From: Reichenbachiella agariperforans
GTDB lineage: Bacteria > Bacteroidota > Bacteroidia > Cytophagales > Cyclobacteriaceae
Direction of reading: 5' to 3'
Assembly (NCBI RefSeq): GCF_900142205.1
Contig: NZ_FRAA01000002.1
Span: forward strand, 639,058 to 703,057
DNA length: 64,000 bases
The position numbers and the translations under genes were made by a program. Position 1 is the stretch's first letter, and each line of letters starts with the position of its first letter. The notes below the pieces were generated by a model. That model saw only the letters and a list, made by a program, of their open reading frames with translations, searched no databases and was not told the DNA's origin. Below are positions 9,701 to 17,595 of the stretch, piece after piece.

Positions 9701-10097
9701 TTTCGGTGAGCGCTTCGGGATAGGTGACGATCAGTTCACCAGTCGATGCTTTGTTGTTGATTCGATTGAGAATTTCGGCACGCATAAGGATGTTTGCGTT
9801 CTCCGTTTCTTCGAACTGGTATGGTCTTTTGTAGGAGGATGGAAAAAGCAGAACCTCTTTGTCACCGAGTATATTTTGTAGGTCGTTGTGAAAATAGGCG
9901 GCCTCTTCTTTTTCGTGCAGGACGAAAATGTGATTTTGGTGATTGGTCTGGAAAACTGCCGCTGCGACGACTGCATCCATACTGCCGACCAAACCTTTGA
10001 TTCTCACATGAACGTTTTCGTTTGGCTTGATGCTTTCAGCGATGGCTTTTACCTGGCTGTCAGCTTTATAGATGGTAAGTAGATCTTTGCTCTTCAC
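6741..10097 (-). CDS. mfd: Transcription-repair coupling factor Mfd
   Basis: A 1118-residue superfamily 2 translocase that removes RNA polymerase stalled at DNA lesions and recruits UvrA. Domains in order: UvrB-like N-terminal modules (1-330), the RNA-polymerase interaction domain (CarD-like, from LNPGDYIVHVDHGIGRF at 437 on), the RecG-like translocase with Walker A CGDVGFGKTE (587-596), DEEQ box (689-692) and SATPIPRTLHFS, helicase C domain with QMRGRVGRS, and a C-terminal TRCF domain that masks UvrA binding. Length fits the Bacteroidota homologues. A TACCTTTG box lies 17 bp upstream of the ATG. Certain. Confidence 0.98.
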   Translation of the reverse strand: MKSKDLLTIYKADSQVKAIAESIKPNENVHVRIKGLVGSMDAVVAAAVFQTNHQNHIFVLHEKEEAAYFHNDLQNILGDKEVLLFPSSYKRPYQFEETENANILMRAEILNRINNKASTGELIVTYPEALTEKVINKKSLVENTWTAKVGESIDADFLSELLITYGFEKDDFVYEPGQFAIRGGIIDVYSYAGELPYRIELFGDEIESIRTFDPESQLSKDKLKTVNIIPNIQTKLLEEQRQSFMDYVPKNSKIWMKDGQQTLDIIDKYFEKANDSFGAIMEASDQSSIVLKPDQLFETSESFSTAIEKYAKIEFGNRYYSKGGHEFQFEISGQPSFQKNFELMADSFESYQEKGYSTVIASESEKPVQQLQSIFEEINPFIKFDSLILSLRQGFIDNNQQVAIFTDHQLFERFHKYAVRQKHSKSKALTLKELRTLNPGDYIVHVDHGIGRFAGLDIVEVNGNKQESVRIIYRDDDLLYLSIHSLHKISKYSGKESAPPQVSKLGSPEWENKKKKVRSKVKDIAKELIALYAKRKAAPGFAFSEDTYHQAEMETSFIYEDTPDQAKATEDLKIDMQKAHPMDRLVCGDVGFGKTEVAIRAAFKAAIEGKQVAVLVPTTILAMQHYHTFKSRLEGFAVEVEYINRFRTTKEIKNVLQRVKEGKVNILIGTHRIVNKDVQFQDLGLLVIDEEQKFGVKIKDKLKEMKVNVDTLTLSATPIPRTLHFSLMGARDLSIIATPPPNRQPVTTELHVFSEEVTRDSISYELRRGGQVFFVHNKVSDIESIANLIHRLVPDARVGVAHGQMEGPKLEKVMLKFIEGEYDVLVSTNIIESGLDIPNANTIIINSAQNFGLSDLHQMRGRVGRSNKKAFCYMFTPPTSKLSSDARKRLSALEEFSDLGDGFKVAMRDLDIRGAGNLLGGEQSGFITDIGFDMYHKILDEAVQDLKENEFKELFADQKDDLMKALINDCVIETDLEILIPEDYVKNITERLSLYTQLDNIESNSELAVFGQSVEDRFGKIPTSVLQLFETVKLRWLAIDLGFEKIVIKNGRMRCYFPPQENEKYYSSPVFGLVMGYIQQHPKDYQIKEMKGKLMLIIKDVEEIEVAIRQLDNIRSSF

Positions 10098-10113
10098 TCG
10101 AAAAAATTTGGGA

Positions 10114-10121
10114 CAAAGGTA
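10114..10121 (-). promoter_or_regulatory. -7 promoter box for mfd
   Basis: TACCTTTG on the minus strand is an exact match to the Bacteroidota TAnnTTTG element, 17 bp upstream of the mfd start, implying a 5' leader of about 10 bases. A clear -33 TTTG was not found. Confidence 0.5.
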
Positions 10122-10251
10122 TGTCCATTTGACGACTAATATGTTTCATTAAACGACCCTTTGGCGATTAATGTCATGTATCTCGAAACCTTATACGCTC
10201 AAATACATATAAGAAGTTAAGTAATAAGTTCTAGTTAGTATTATTGATTTT

Positions 10252-10325
10252 GTGAGTCAAAAGAGACTCACTGATTAAGGTTAGGTTAGTATAATCAGCA
10301 CGCTCGCTAGGGCGTGCTGATTTCA
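10252..10325 (+). ncRNA. Two tandem hairpins, candidate small RNA or leader with terminator
   Basis: GTGAGTC (10252-10258) pairs with GACTCAC (10265-10271). The motif AAGGTTAGGTTA follows, then an 11-bp perfect stem (10293-10303 with 10312-10322) ending in TTTC. The second hairpin looks like an intrinsic terminator with a poor T-run. A similar order (CACTGAT, AAGGTTAGGTTA, hairpin, terminator) occurs on the minus strand near 31.6 kb, which is why a small RNA is suspected. It could also be only the leader of the BCCT gene. Confidence 0.35.
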
Positions 10326-10388
10326 TTTACGGCTATAAATGATATAGTTTTAGATTTTGGTCATTATTCTTCCATCAATTCCATTCTT

Positions 10389-11900
10389 TTGAAGCGCCTC
10401 AACCGAACTGTATTTTTTCCTCCCATCATTTTGTTAGTGTTCACGGTGCTGCTGAGTCAGCTGTATGGAGACGAATTTGTCTCGACGCTACAGGTCGCTA
10501 ATCAGTGGATACTCGATCATTTTAGTGGATTATTTTCTTGGACGGCATTATTGATTCTTGGATTGGTCATCGTGGTTTACTTTTCTAAGTTGGGACGCTG
10601 GCGTATAGGCGGTTCTGATGCCAGACCAATTTTGAGCAAATGGAAGTGGTTTGCTGTGACTATTTGTACGACGATCGCTACGGGCATTTTGTTTTGGGGA
10701 GTTGCTGAACCGATTTTTCATTTTTCAACTCCACCTCCGAATTTGGGCATAACCGCTGGATCGAAAGAAGCCATGACCTTTGCTATGTCTTCATTGATGA
10801 TGCACTGGACACTCACGCCTTATGCGATTTATACTTTGGCAGGTTTAGTTTTCGCAGTGAGCTTTTATAATCTCCGACAGCCATTCAGCTTGGGTTCGAT
10901 GGTCAGCCCATTGTTTGCTGATCAGATGAACCCAAATGTTTCGAATTTCATTGATATCGTATGTCTATATGGGCTCGTAGCTGGTATGGCAGCTTCATTG
11001 GGGGCAGGTTTGCTGAGTGTGATGGGTGGCTTGGATCACTTGTTAGGCTGGAGCAAAACGAGTTGGGGTCTTGCACTGATCACTGGGGCTATCGTGGTAA
11101 CGTTCATAGTCTCGGCTGTGTCGGGCTTGATGAAGGGGATTCGTATACTATCAGATATCAATATTCGCTTGTTCATTCTATTGGCGCTTTTTGTGTTTTT
11201 GGCAGGCCCGACTTGGGCTTTGTTAGAGCTGGGTCTATCTGGTGTGAGCGAATATGCGGCGCATATGGTTTCACGAAGTTTGAATCTAGACAATGTCTTG
11301 GGTCAAAAATGGTTTAACAGCTGGACGGTTTTCAACTGGGCCAACTGGCTCGCATGGACGCCCATTACAGCGGTGTTTTTGGGTCGCATTGCTAGAGGAT
11401 ACACAGTGCGGACATTCATCATTTTCAATCTCGTGATTCCGTCCATCTTTGGTGCGGTATGGATGATGATTTTTGGTGGGAGTGCACTGCTCATGGATTT
11501 TAATCAAGGAGGGGTGCTGAGTGAGTCGCTTCGTGCCAATGGCCCTGAAAGTTTGGTGTATTTAGTATTGGGAGATTTACCATTTGCTATCGTCGTGAGT
11601 ACGGTTTTCGTCTTGTTAATTTTTCTCTCCTATGTTACCGCAGCGGATTCTAATACTTCGGCGATGAGCGCATTGAGCACGTCTGGGATTTCTCTGGATC
11701 AGATAGAGGCACCTGTTCGTATAAAAGTCATCTGGGGTGTTTTGATTGGTTTGGTTGCTTGGGTGATGGTTAGTTCTGTCGGCATAGAGGGTATCAAAAT
11801 GACCTCTATTTTGGGAGGTTTCCCAATCTTATTTTTCATGATTGCGGTGAGTATGTCAGCAGTCGTATTGATGATCAGATCTAGAAAAGTAAAGAACTGA
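10389..11900 (+). CDS. BCCT-family transporter (betaine/choline/carnitine type)
   Basis: A roughly 503-residue secondary transporter with about 12 transmembrane helices that imports trimethylammonium compounds or related compatible solutes, usually with Na+ or H+. The family core is plain: GRWRIGGSDARP before TM3, FWGVAEPIFHFSTPPP, and MHWTLTPYAIYTLAG (the tryptophan-rich substrate segment). A TTG at 10389 gives the natural N-terminus MKRLNRTVFFPP; a GTG at 10314 is open further upstream but lies inside a terminator-like hairpin. The final helix and a short basic tail (RSRKVKN) end the protein, with no long C-terminal osmosensor domain. With the ectoine operon in the same window an osmoprotective role is likely, though the substrate is not shown. 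Confidence 0.88.
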   Translation: MKRLNRTVFFPPIILLVFTVLLSQLYGDEFVSTLQVANQWILDHFSGLFSWTALLILGLVIVVYFSKLGRWRIGGSDARPILSKWKWFAVTICTTIATGILFWGVAEPIFHFSTPPPNLGITAGSKEAMTFAMSSLMMHWTLTPYAIYTLAGLVFAVSFYNLRQPFSLGSMVSPLFADQMNPNVSNFIDIVCLYGLVAGMAASLGAGLLSVMGGLDHLLGWSKTSWGLALITGAIVVTFIVSAVSGLMKGIRILSDINIRLFILLALFVFLAGPTWALLELGLSGVSEYAAHMVSRSLNLDNVLGQKWFNSWTVFNWANWLAWTPITAVFLGRIARGYTVRTFIIFNLVIPSIFGAVWMMIFGGSALLMDFNQGGVLSESLRANGPESLVYLVLGDLPFAIVVSTVFVLLIFLSYVTAADSNTSAMSALSTSGISLDQIEAPVRIKVIWGVLIGLVAWVMVSSVGIEGIKMTSILGGFPILFFMIAVSMSAVVLMIRSRKVKN

Positions 11901-11980
11901 CTTAAGTATTTATTAATTTCGCTGGACCGCTTGATCGACCCGTGTAATATTCGAATCTTTATCAAAAAATTATTAACAAC

Positions 11981-12742
11981 ATGAAATTTAAAAGCTTCTT
12001 AGTAATCGCGCTAATTTTCTCAAACTTGATGGCTTTTGGCTGGGGGAAAACGGGTCACCGTGTCGTGGGCGATATTGCTTACTGGCATCTAGACAGAAAG
12101 GCGAAGGGAAAGATACACGAGATACTCAAACATGAGCACCTCAATATGGTGGGTAACTATATGGATTTTGTCCGGTCGGACAAAGACATGGGTTATATGT
12201 CGCCATGGCACTATTGTACTGTTCCTGATGGCGAAACCTATAGCGAAGCGCCAGAAGAAGGAGATGCTGTAGAAACCATCAATCGTTTGATTGAGGAACT
12301 GAAAACCAAGAAATTCACCTACGGTACCGAGTTAGAAAACTTGAAATACCTTGTACACTTGGTGGCTGACATTCACCAGCCGCTACATGTAGGAAACGGT
12401 GAAGACAAAGGAGGCAATGATGTCAAGGTGACTTTCATGTGGGAGGAGTCTAACCTGCACCGCGTGTGGGACAGTGGGTTGATTGACTATCAGCAGCTCA
12501 GTTTTACAGAATACTCTAAGTGGGTCAACCACATCAGTGAACAAGAACTGGAAAAAACACAATCTCAAGGGATCGATGTATGGATCGAGGAGTCAATGAA
12601 TCTTCGCCCAGTGATATATGACATTCCTGAAAACGGCAAACTGTCTTATGAATACAACTACAAGCACATCGCGACGATCAATGATCGACTGTTGAAAGCT
12701 GGGGTTCGTTTAGCAGGCATTCTCAATGAGATTTATGGCTAA
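11981..12742 (+). CDS. S1/P1-type zinc-dependent secreted nuclease
   Basis: 253 residues. The signal peptide (1-20) ends at AFG, leaving Trp21 as the mature N-terminus, which is the expected zinc ligand of the nuclease S1/P1 family. The other zinc ligands are visible: His26 in GKTGH, Asp in RVVGDIA, His in SPWHYC, HLVADIHQPLHVG and NLHRVWD. The enzyme cleaves single-stranded DNA and RNA and 3'-nucleotides outside the cytoplasm, probably for phosphate and nucleoside scavenging. Length is typical of bacterial members. It stands alone and ends in a very strong terminator. Confidence 0.92.
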   Translation: MKFKSFLVIALIFSNLMAFGWGKTGHRVVGDIAYWHLDRKAKGKIHEILKHEHLNMVGNYMDFVRSDKDMGYMSPWHYCTVPDGETYSEAPEEGDAVETINRLIEELKTKKFTYGTELENLKYLVHLVADIHQPLHVGNGEDKGGNDVKVTFMWEESNLHRVWDSGLIDYQQLSFTEYSKWVNHISEQELEKTQSQGIDVWIEESMNLRPVIYDIPENGKLSYEYNYKHIATINDRLLKAGVRLAGILNEIYG

Positions 12743-12767
12743 GCTATAATAGCGTTTATTATATCTG

Positions 12768-12819
12768 AAGCTGTTCTATAAGTATGGGTATTACCCATAC
12801 TTATAGAACAGCTTTTTTG
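12768..12819 (+). terminator. Long perfect intrinsic terminator
   Basis: A 23-bp perfectly complementary stem (12768-12790 with 12792-12814) around a single central base, followed by TTTTTTG. The palindrome is much longer than a usual terminator. Confidence 0.9.
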
Positions 12820-12942
12820 TTTCTAAGCGCTAGAGAAGATACGCACTAATAGGTATTGATCACTATGAGTAGCTGTACTACCTTGTAGAACGTAATTGAC
12901 ATACGGTATCAAGTAGTCAAGCCCTTTATTAACCTAACCTGA

Positions 12943-12976
12943 AAAGGAATCCAATATCGGATTCCTTTATTTTTTT
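12943..12976 (+). terminator. Second plus-strand terminator hairpin
   Basis: AAAGGAATCC (12943-12952) pairs with GGATTCCTTT (12959-12968) and runs into ATTTTTTT. It is about 150 bp after the nuclease terminator with no gene between, so it may end a separate short transcript. AACCTAACCT stands immediately before it. Nothing coding is seen in 12743-13050. Confidence 0.7.
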
Positions 12977-12998
12977 AAGGAACGTAGAACCGTATGGG

Positions 12999-13026
12999 CA
13001 AAAAAATAGCAGGGTTAATCTGCTAT
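12999..13026 (-). terminator. Terminator of the threonine dehydratase gene
   Basis: On the minus strand ATAGCAG and CTGCTAT pair around ATTAACC, followed by a run of T's, about 25 bp after the stop codon. Confidence 0.8.
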
Positions 13027-13050
13027 CACTGTGTTTATGATTTCTTACTT

Positions 13051-13995
13051 CTAAAAAGGCAACTCATTGAGTTGGACATTACCTCCTGTGATGATGATAC
13101 CTGTCTTCTTCCCAGCGAAAACTTCTTTGTGCTTGATTAAAGCAGCTACTGCTACAGCACTAGATGGCTCAATTACGATTTTCATTCGCTCCCACACCAG
13201 TCTCATCGCATCAACGATTTCTTGTTCACTGACACAGTAGATATCGTGTACATATTCTTTGATGATGGCGAAGTTGAGTTCGCCGACAGATACTAATAGT
13301 CCATCTGCAATGGATTTAGGATCTTTGACTCCTTCTAGTTTTCCAGATTTGAAGGATTTGTAGGTGTCGTTGACAGCTTCTGGTTCTGCCAAGATCATTT
13401 TAGTAGTAGGGCTGACATGACCAAGTGTCAAGGCTGACCCGGCAGCTAATCCACCACCACCCACAGGGGTGATCATGAAATCTAGCTCAGGTTGCTCTTC
13501 TATGAACTCCTTGGCAGCTGTGGCCTGACCTGCGATGATTCGTGTATCGTGATAGGGGTGTACCTGGATCGCTCCAGTACGTTCGATTACTTTTTTACAC
13601 GCCTCTGCTCTGGCTTCCTCTGTAGGTTCGCACATGGTGACTTCTGCGCCGTATCCTTTTACTGCATCGACTTTGACTTGCGGTGCGTTGGAGGGCATGA
13701 CGATGTAGGCTTTGACCCCAGCGTCTGCTGCTGCTTTGGCTACAGCCTGCGCATGATTACCTGAGGAGTGCGTCGCAAAACCATTGAGTCGCTCTTCTGG
13801 ACGGTAAGACATGATCACGTTCGTCGCACCTCTCATCTTGAATGCGCCTACTTTTTGAAAATTCTCACATTTGAAAAACACCTCACCGCCGACAATTTCA
13901 TTGATCGTACTAGAGGTCATGATTTGCGTATTGTATATATACTTGCTGATTCGGGTGTGTGCCCTTTTGATGTCACTTAAGCTTGGAAATTCCAT
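13051..13995 (-). CDS. Threonine/serine dehydratase or serine racemase (PLP fold-type II)
   Basis: A 314-residue PLP enzyme without the C-terminal ACT-like regulatory domain, so it resembles catabolic threonine dehydratase (TdcB) and eukaryotic-type serine racemase rather than biosynthetic IlvA. The PLP lysine is Lys53 in GAFKMRGATN; the substrate loop SSGNHAQAVAKAA and the phosphate-binding PVGGGGLAAG follow. The reaction is deamination of L-threonine or serine to the 2-oxo acid and ammonia, or racemisation of serine. The two cannot be separated by sequence reading alone. Transcribed leftwards alone, with its own terminator. Confidence 0.88.
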   Translation of the reverse strand: MEFPSLSDIKRAHTRISKYIYNTQIMTSSTINEIVGGEVFFKCENFQKVGAFKMRGATNVIMSYRPEERLNGFATHSSGNHAQAVAKAAADAGVKAYIVMPSNAPQVKVDAVKGYGAEVTMCEPTEEARAEACKKVIERTGAIQVHPYHDTRIIAGQATAAKEFIEEQPELDFMITPVGGGGLAAGSALTLGHVSPTTKMILAEPEAVNDTYKSFKSGKLEGVKDPKSIADGLLVSVGELNFAIIKEYVHDIYCVSEQEIVDAMRLVWERMKIVIEPSSAVAVAALIKHKEVFAGKKTGIIITGGNVQLNELPF

Positions 13996-14027
13996 AGTTA
14001 TTGTATTCTCGTTTTCTCGGCGGCAAT

Positions 14028-14942
14028 TTAGTTAGCAATTACATTTAACACTCTATCTGGGTAGTCAGAAATAATCCCATCTACTCCCCAATGGATTAAT
14101 TTTTTCATATCCTCTTCTTCATTTACCGTCCATGGGATTACTTTCATTTTCATATCATGAAGCTTATTGATTTTCTCCTGATCCAAAAATGGATGATAGC
14201 AGCTGTAGATCTGTGGGGTAAAGCCTAGTTCTTCTAAGTTTTTGTCAATCGATTCGGTGTTTTCTATCAACACTGCTAGCTCAATTTCGGGATAGGTTTC
14301 GTGGAAGTAGCGCAGTACTCGAAAATCAAAAGACTGTACATTGACATGCTTAGTGTTCATGTTTTGGATGATGAAATCATAAACCAGTTTGGAAAAGACC
14401 TCTGGTGTTGGATGAAATACGTTGTCTCCCATCGGTAGGCATTTGATCTCGATGTTGTACCGGATGACCTTGTTTGGATTTTCGGACTCAAACTGGTTGA
14501 CAAGTGATACTAGTTCTTCGAGCAGTGGTTTGTGCACCACCATTTTCTGTTGATCAGGAAATCGTTTGACGAATTTGGATCCCACATCGTATTTTTTGAT
14601 TTGCGTATAGCTCATCTGGTAGATGTTGTGCTTTTGCTCACCTTCTTTAGGTATGCTCTCGCCCAGAGAGTCCAGTGCGATGTAGTGGTTCATGTAGGGC
14701 TCGTGTGAAATCAGCAACTGCTGATCCCGCGTCACTGCTAGATCAAGCTCTAGTGTGGTGATGCCTAGCTCCAGCGCTTTCCTAAAAGCGGGTAGCGTAT
14801 TCTCTGGCATCAGCCCCCTTGCTCCGCGATGACCTTGTATGTCTATCGGTCGATGAGATGTTTCTTCTGGTTTTTCCACTCGGCAGGCTGTTATACTAGT
14901 TATAAGAATAAATATAAGGAAGCAATAGTTAACACGAGTCAT
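14028..14942 (-). CDS. Glycerophosphodiester phosphodiesterase, lipoprotein
   Basis: Started at the ATG ending at 14942, the protein is 304 residues with a hydrophobic leader and the lipobox SITAC, so it is membrane-anchored in the envelope. The GDPD TIM-barrel motifs are clear: GHRGARGLMPENT, TLELDLAVTRD with metal and catalytic residues, ISHEP, and YNIEIK. It hydrolyses deacylated phospholipids such as glycerophosphocholine to glycerol-3-phosphate plus an alcohol. The glpD product encoded further downstream on this strand could consume that glycerol-3-phosphate. An open extension upstream to 15005 has no signal sequence and is rejected. Confidence 0.9.
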   Translation of the reverse strand: MTRVNYCFLIFILITSITACRVEKPEETSHRPIDIQGHRGARGLMPENTLPAFRKALELGITTLELDLAVTRDQQLLISHEPYMNHYIALDSLGESIPKEGEQKHNIYQMSYTQIKKYDVGSKFVKRFPDQQKMVVHKPLLEELVSLVNQFESENPNKVIRYNIEIKCLPMGDNVFHPTPEVFSKLVYDFIIQNMNTKHVNVQSFDFRVLRYFHETYPEIELAVLIENTESIDKNLEELGFTPQIYSCYHPFLDQEKINKLHDMKMKVIPWTVNEEEDMKKLIHWGVDGIISDYPDRVLNVIAN

Positions 14943-15044
14943 GGTTTTGAGGTTTAGACAAAGGTGTCGATATCTAATGTCAGTGCCAAAAAAATTGAGC
15001 ATCAAGGGATTAAGCTTAGGTTAAGTCTGATCTTCCTAGGCGTC

Positions 15045-15812
15045 TCATTGTAGTGTGATACTCACAGGACAATGGTCTGATTCCATGTAGCTCGGGTGAA
15101 TTTCTGCTGCTGCCAGCTGAGGGAGCATCGACTCGCTTAGTAAGAAGTAGTCAATTCTCCAGCCAACATTTCGCTCGCGAGCTCCACCTCGATAGCTCCA
15201 CCATGTATAGGCATCTACGGTGTCTGGGTAGAGATGCCTGAACGAATCTATTAGTCCTGCCCCGACGAAGTTGTCCATACCGTCTATCTCGGTCTGAGTA
15301 AAGCCAGCGGATTTGTTATAGTTGGCTTTGGGTCTAGCTAGGTCGACATCTTTGTGCGCGACGTTAAAGTCACCGCAGACAATCACGGGTTTGGTTTTTT
15401 CTAAGTTTTTGAGGTAATCTCTGAAGTCTGCGTCCCAGCCTTTGCGGTAGTCCAGACGACTTAGGTCATTTTTGGAGTTGGGTACGTAGACATTCGTCAA
15501 GTAATAGTTGTCATACTCCAGTGTCAGGATTCGTCCCTCTTGGTCATGGATATCTATTCCAAATCCTCTTGAGACAGAAATAGGTTCTTTTTTGGAAAGG
15601 ATGGATGTGCCGCTGTAACCTTTTTTGATAGCGCTGTTGGAGTAGACATGGTAGGGAATCTCACCGAGTGCCTCTAGGATTTGATCGTCTTGGGCTTTGG
15701 TTTCTTGTAGACAGATGATGTCTGCGGCCATGGTATCTATGGACTGATGAAAGCCTTTTTTGATGGCGGCTCGGATGCCATTGACATTCCAGGATACGAT
15801 TTTTTCACTCAT
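15045..15812 (-). CDS. Exodeoxyribonuclease III (AP endonuclease, ExoA/Xth type)
   Basis: 255 residues of the endonuclease/exonuclease/phosphatase fold. Visible motifs: SWNVNGIRAAIKKGF, DIICLQETKAQ (metal-binding Glu), VYVPNS, VCGDFNVAH (catalytic Asp and Asn), TWWSYRGGARERNVGWRIDYFL and the final SDHCPVSI with catalytic Asp-His. It cuts the DNA backbone 5' of abasic sites in base-excision repair. Length fits bacterial ExoA. A TATTTTTG promoter-like box lies about 23 bp upstream on the minus strand. Confidence 0.95.
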   Translation of the reverse strand: MSEKIVSWNVNGIRAAIKKGFHQSIDTMAADIICLQETKAQDDQILEALGEIPYHVYSNSAIKKGYSGTSILSKKEPISVSRGFGIDIHDQEGRILTLEYDNYYLTNVYVPNSKNDLSRLDYRKGWDADFRDYLKNLEKTKPVIVCGDFNVAHKDVDLARPKANYNKSAGFTQTEIDGMDNFVGAGLIDSFRHLYPDTVDAYTWWSYRGGARERNVGWRIDYFLLSESMLPQLAAAEIHPSYMESDHCPVSITLQ

Positions 15813-15860
15813 ATGAATTTTTATTTATCTAGATCAAAAATAAGCAATGTCTTTGGTATG

Positions 15861-16667
15861 TTATCGATTCTGACGAAAGTGATCCATGATGATCCATTGA
15901 AACAAACGTTGGGGTAGAATAGGTTTTAGTTTGGCTGCCAGTAGATCTAGTGGTTTGCCTATGGCGTAGCGTAGTTTGAGTTTTGGTTTTTGGATGATAC
16001 GGTGGATGAGCTTGGCAACTTTGATGGGGTTGTTACCATTTCGTTCTCCCTTGACGATGACCTCTAGGGCACGGTTGTACCCTAGCTGATATTCGGTACT
16101 GTCGTCTGCGATAGACAAAATTCTATTTTGGGATATTTCGGTCATGAAATCTCCTGGCTGGATCAGTGCCACTTGAATGTTAGTCGGGTGCAGTTCCATG
16201 CGGAGTGCTTCAGCATAGCCTTCGAGTGCATGTTTGCTTGCAGCATAGTAGGCCTGATTTGGGATAGCAAATAAGCCCATGACAGAACTAATGTGGATGA
16301 TTTTTCCAGACTTCTGCTGCCTCATGTGAGGCAGTATGGCGTTGTTTGTATTAACTACACCCCAAAAATTGGTTTCCAATTGTTGACGTGCATCATCGGG
16401 ATGTGTCAGTTCTGCAGGACCGATGACAGATATACCAGCATTGTTGATCAGGACGTCTATTCGGCCTTCTTTATCAATGACTGTTTGTACAGCCGCAGCG
16501 ATGCTTTTAGGTTTGGTGACATCCATTTTCAACAGAAAGGGGTTGTCACCACTAGGCCTTCTGCTGGTGCCATAGACACGGTGACCTTTGCCAAAGAGAT
16601 AGTCAAAGCATGACTGGCCTATGCCTGACGATGCGCCCGTGATGAAAATGACCTGCTGTTGATTCAT
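15861..16667 (-). CDS. Short-chain dehydrogenase/reductase
   Basis: 268 residues with a Rossmann fold. The cofactor loop TGASSGIG (10-17), LINNAGIS, the catalytic Ser in IHISSVMG and YYAASK (Tyr and Lys) make it a classical SDR. A hydrophobic, basic C-terminal extension (KLKPILPQRLFQWIIMDHFRQ) suggests membrane association, as in lipid-modifying members. The substrate is unknown. It starts 2 bp after the stop of the ROK kinase gene, so the two form an operon. Confidence 0.85.
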   Translation of the reverse strand: MNQQQVIFITGASSGIGQSCFDYLFGKGHRVYGTSRRPSGDNPFLLKMDVTKPKSIAAAVQTVIDKEGRIDVLINNAGISVIGPAELTHPDDARQQLETNFWGVVNTNNAILPHMRQQKSGKIIHISSVMGLFAIPNQAYYAASKHALEGYAEALRMELHPTNIQVALIQPGDFMTEISQNRILSIADDSTEYQLGYNRALEVIVKGERNGNNPIKVAKLIHRIIQKPKLKLRYAIGKPLDLLAAKLKPILPQRLFQWIIMDHFRQNR

Positions 16668-16669
16668 GA

Positions 16670-17560
16670 CTATAGATATGCAGCGCCAAACACACCTGCC
16701 GAATCACCCAATTTGGGTTTTAGGATTTTGGTATGGCATTCGGTGTTGAAGATGTGACGTTTGACAGACTCCAGTCCTTCGGTATATAGTGCGTCAATAT
16801 TGCCAACACCTCCACCGATCACGATCACGTCGGGATCTATCATGTTGATGATTGTGGAGATGGCTTGACCGTAGTATTGGATCAATCGATTGTAAGTTTG
16901 CTCTGCGACGGGGTCTGAGGATCGATTTTGGATAATGTCAGCTAGACCTAATTTCTTTCCGCATTGTTCGTAGTAGTAGCGTTCTAGGTGTGGTCCCGCG
17001 ATGACGGTTTCTACACAACCTGTTTTGCCACAGTAGCAGGGACCACCGCTCTCGTGGAGGAAGTTGTGACCCCATTCGCCTCCGATTCCGTTGGCACCAT
17101 TGATGATCTGGCCGTTGACGACTAGTCCGCCACCGACACCTGAGCCCATGATCACCCCGAATACGACTTGTGCATCGGGAGCGGTATCAGGTACACAACC
17201 CATTTGCGTCTCTGCCAGTGCAAAGCAGTTGGCATCATTGGCCATGTTGACAGGGATACCCAAAATCTTTTGGAGATCAGCATGGACAGGCTGGCCATTG
17301 AGATGGACGGAATTACAATTTTTGAGTAGGCCAGAACTGGGGTCTGTAGATCCAGGGGTACCGATACCGATTTTTTCGGGAGAGAGGCCAGACGTGTCTT
17401 GGAGTATGTTGACGAGTTTTTGGACTTGGTTCAAAACATGGGGATAGCCCTTGGCTCCCTCAGTAGGAATTCTCTCCCGATACAGTACTTCTTTTGTTTC
17501 CGAATCTAGAATAACCCCTTCTATTTTCGTTCCTCCTAAATCTATTCCCCAAAGTTTCAT
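16670..17560 (-). CDS. ROK-family sugar kinase (glucokinase-like)
   Basis: 296 residues. The ATP-binding signature DLGGTK (7-12), the sugar-binding and catalytic segment MANDANCFALAE (Asp109), GIGGEWGHNFL with zinc-binding His165, and the ROK zinc motif CYCGKTGC (Cys175, Cys177, Cys182) are all present. Such enzymes phosphorylate glucose, fructose or N-acetylated hexosamines. The EWGH form resembles fructokinase, ManNAc and GlcNAc kinases as much as glucokinase, so the sugar is open. It lacks the N-terminal DNA-binding domain of ROK repressors. Followed by the SDR gene after 2 bp. Confidence 0.88.
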   Translation of the reverse strand: MKLWGIDLGGTKIEGVILDSETKEVLYRERIPTEGAKGYPHVLNQVQKLVNILQDTSGLSPEKIGIGTPGSTDPSSGLLKNCNSVHLNGQPVHADLQKILGIPVNMANDANCFALAETQMGCVPDTAPDAQVVFGVIMGSGVGGGLVVNGQIINGANGIGGEWGHNFLHESGGPCYCGKTGCVETVIAGPHLERYYYEQCGKKLGLADIIQNRSSDPVAEQTYNRLIQYYGQAISTIINMIDPDVIVIGGGVGNIDALYTEGLESVKRHIFNTECHTKILKPKLGDSAGVFGAAYL

Positions 17561-17595
17561 CTATACGTATTGATTTGATCATGAAGACTCCAGTA

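Noticed and set aside
10314..10388. GTG start for the BCCT transporter at 10314
   Set aside because: It would place the start inside a terminator-like stem and add residues unlike the family; the TTG at 10389 gives the expected N-terminus.
12931..12942. Third copy of the AAGGTTAGGTTA motif as part of the small RNA family
   Set aside because: It is in the opposite orientation relative to the terminator compared with the other two loci, so I do not count it as support.
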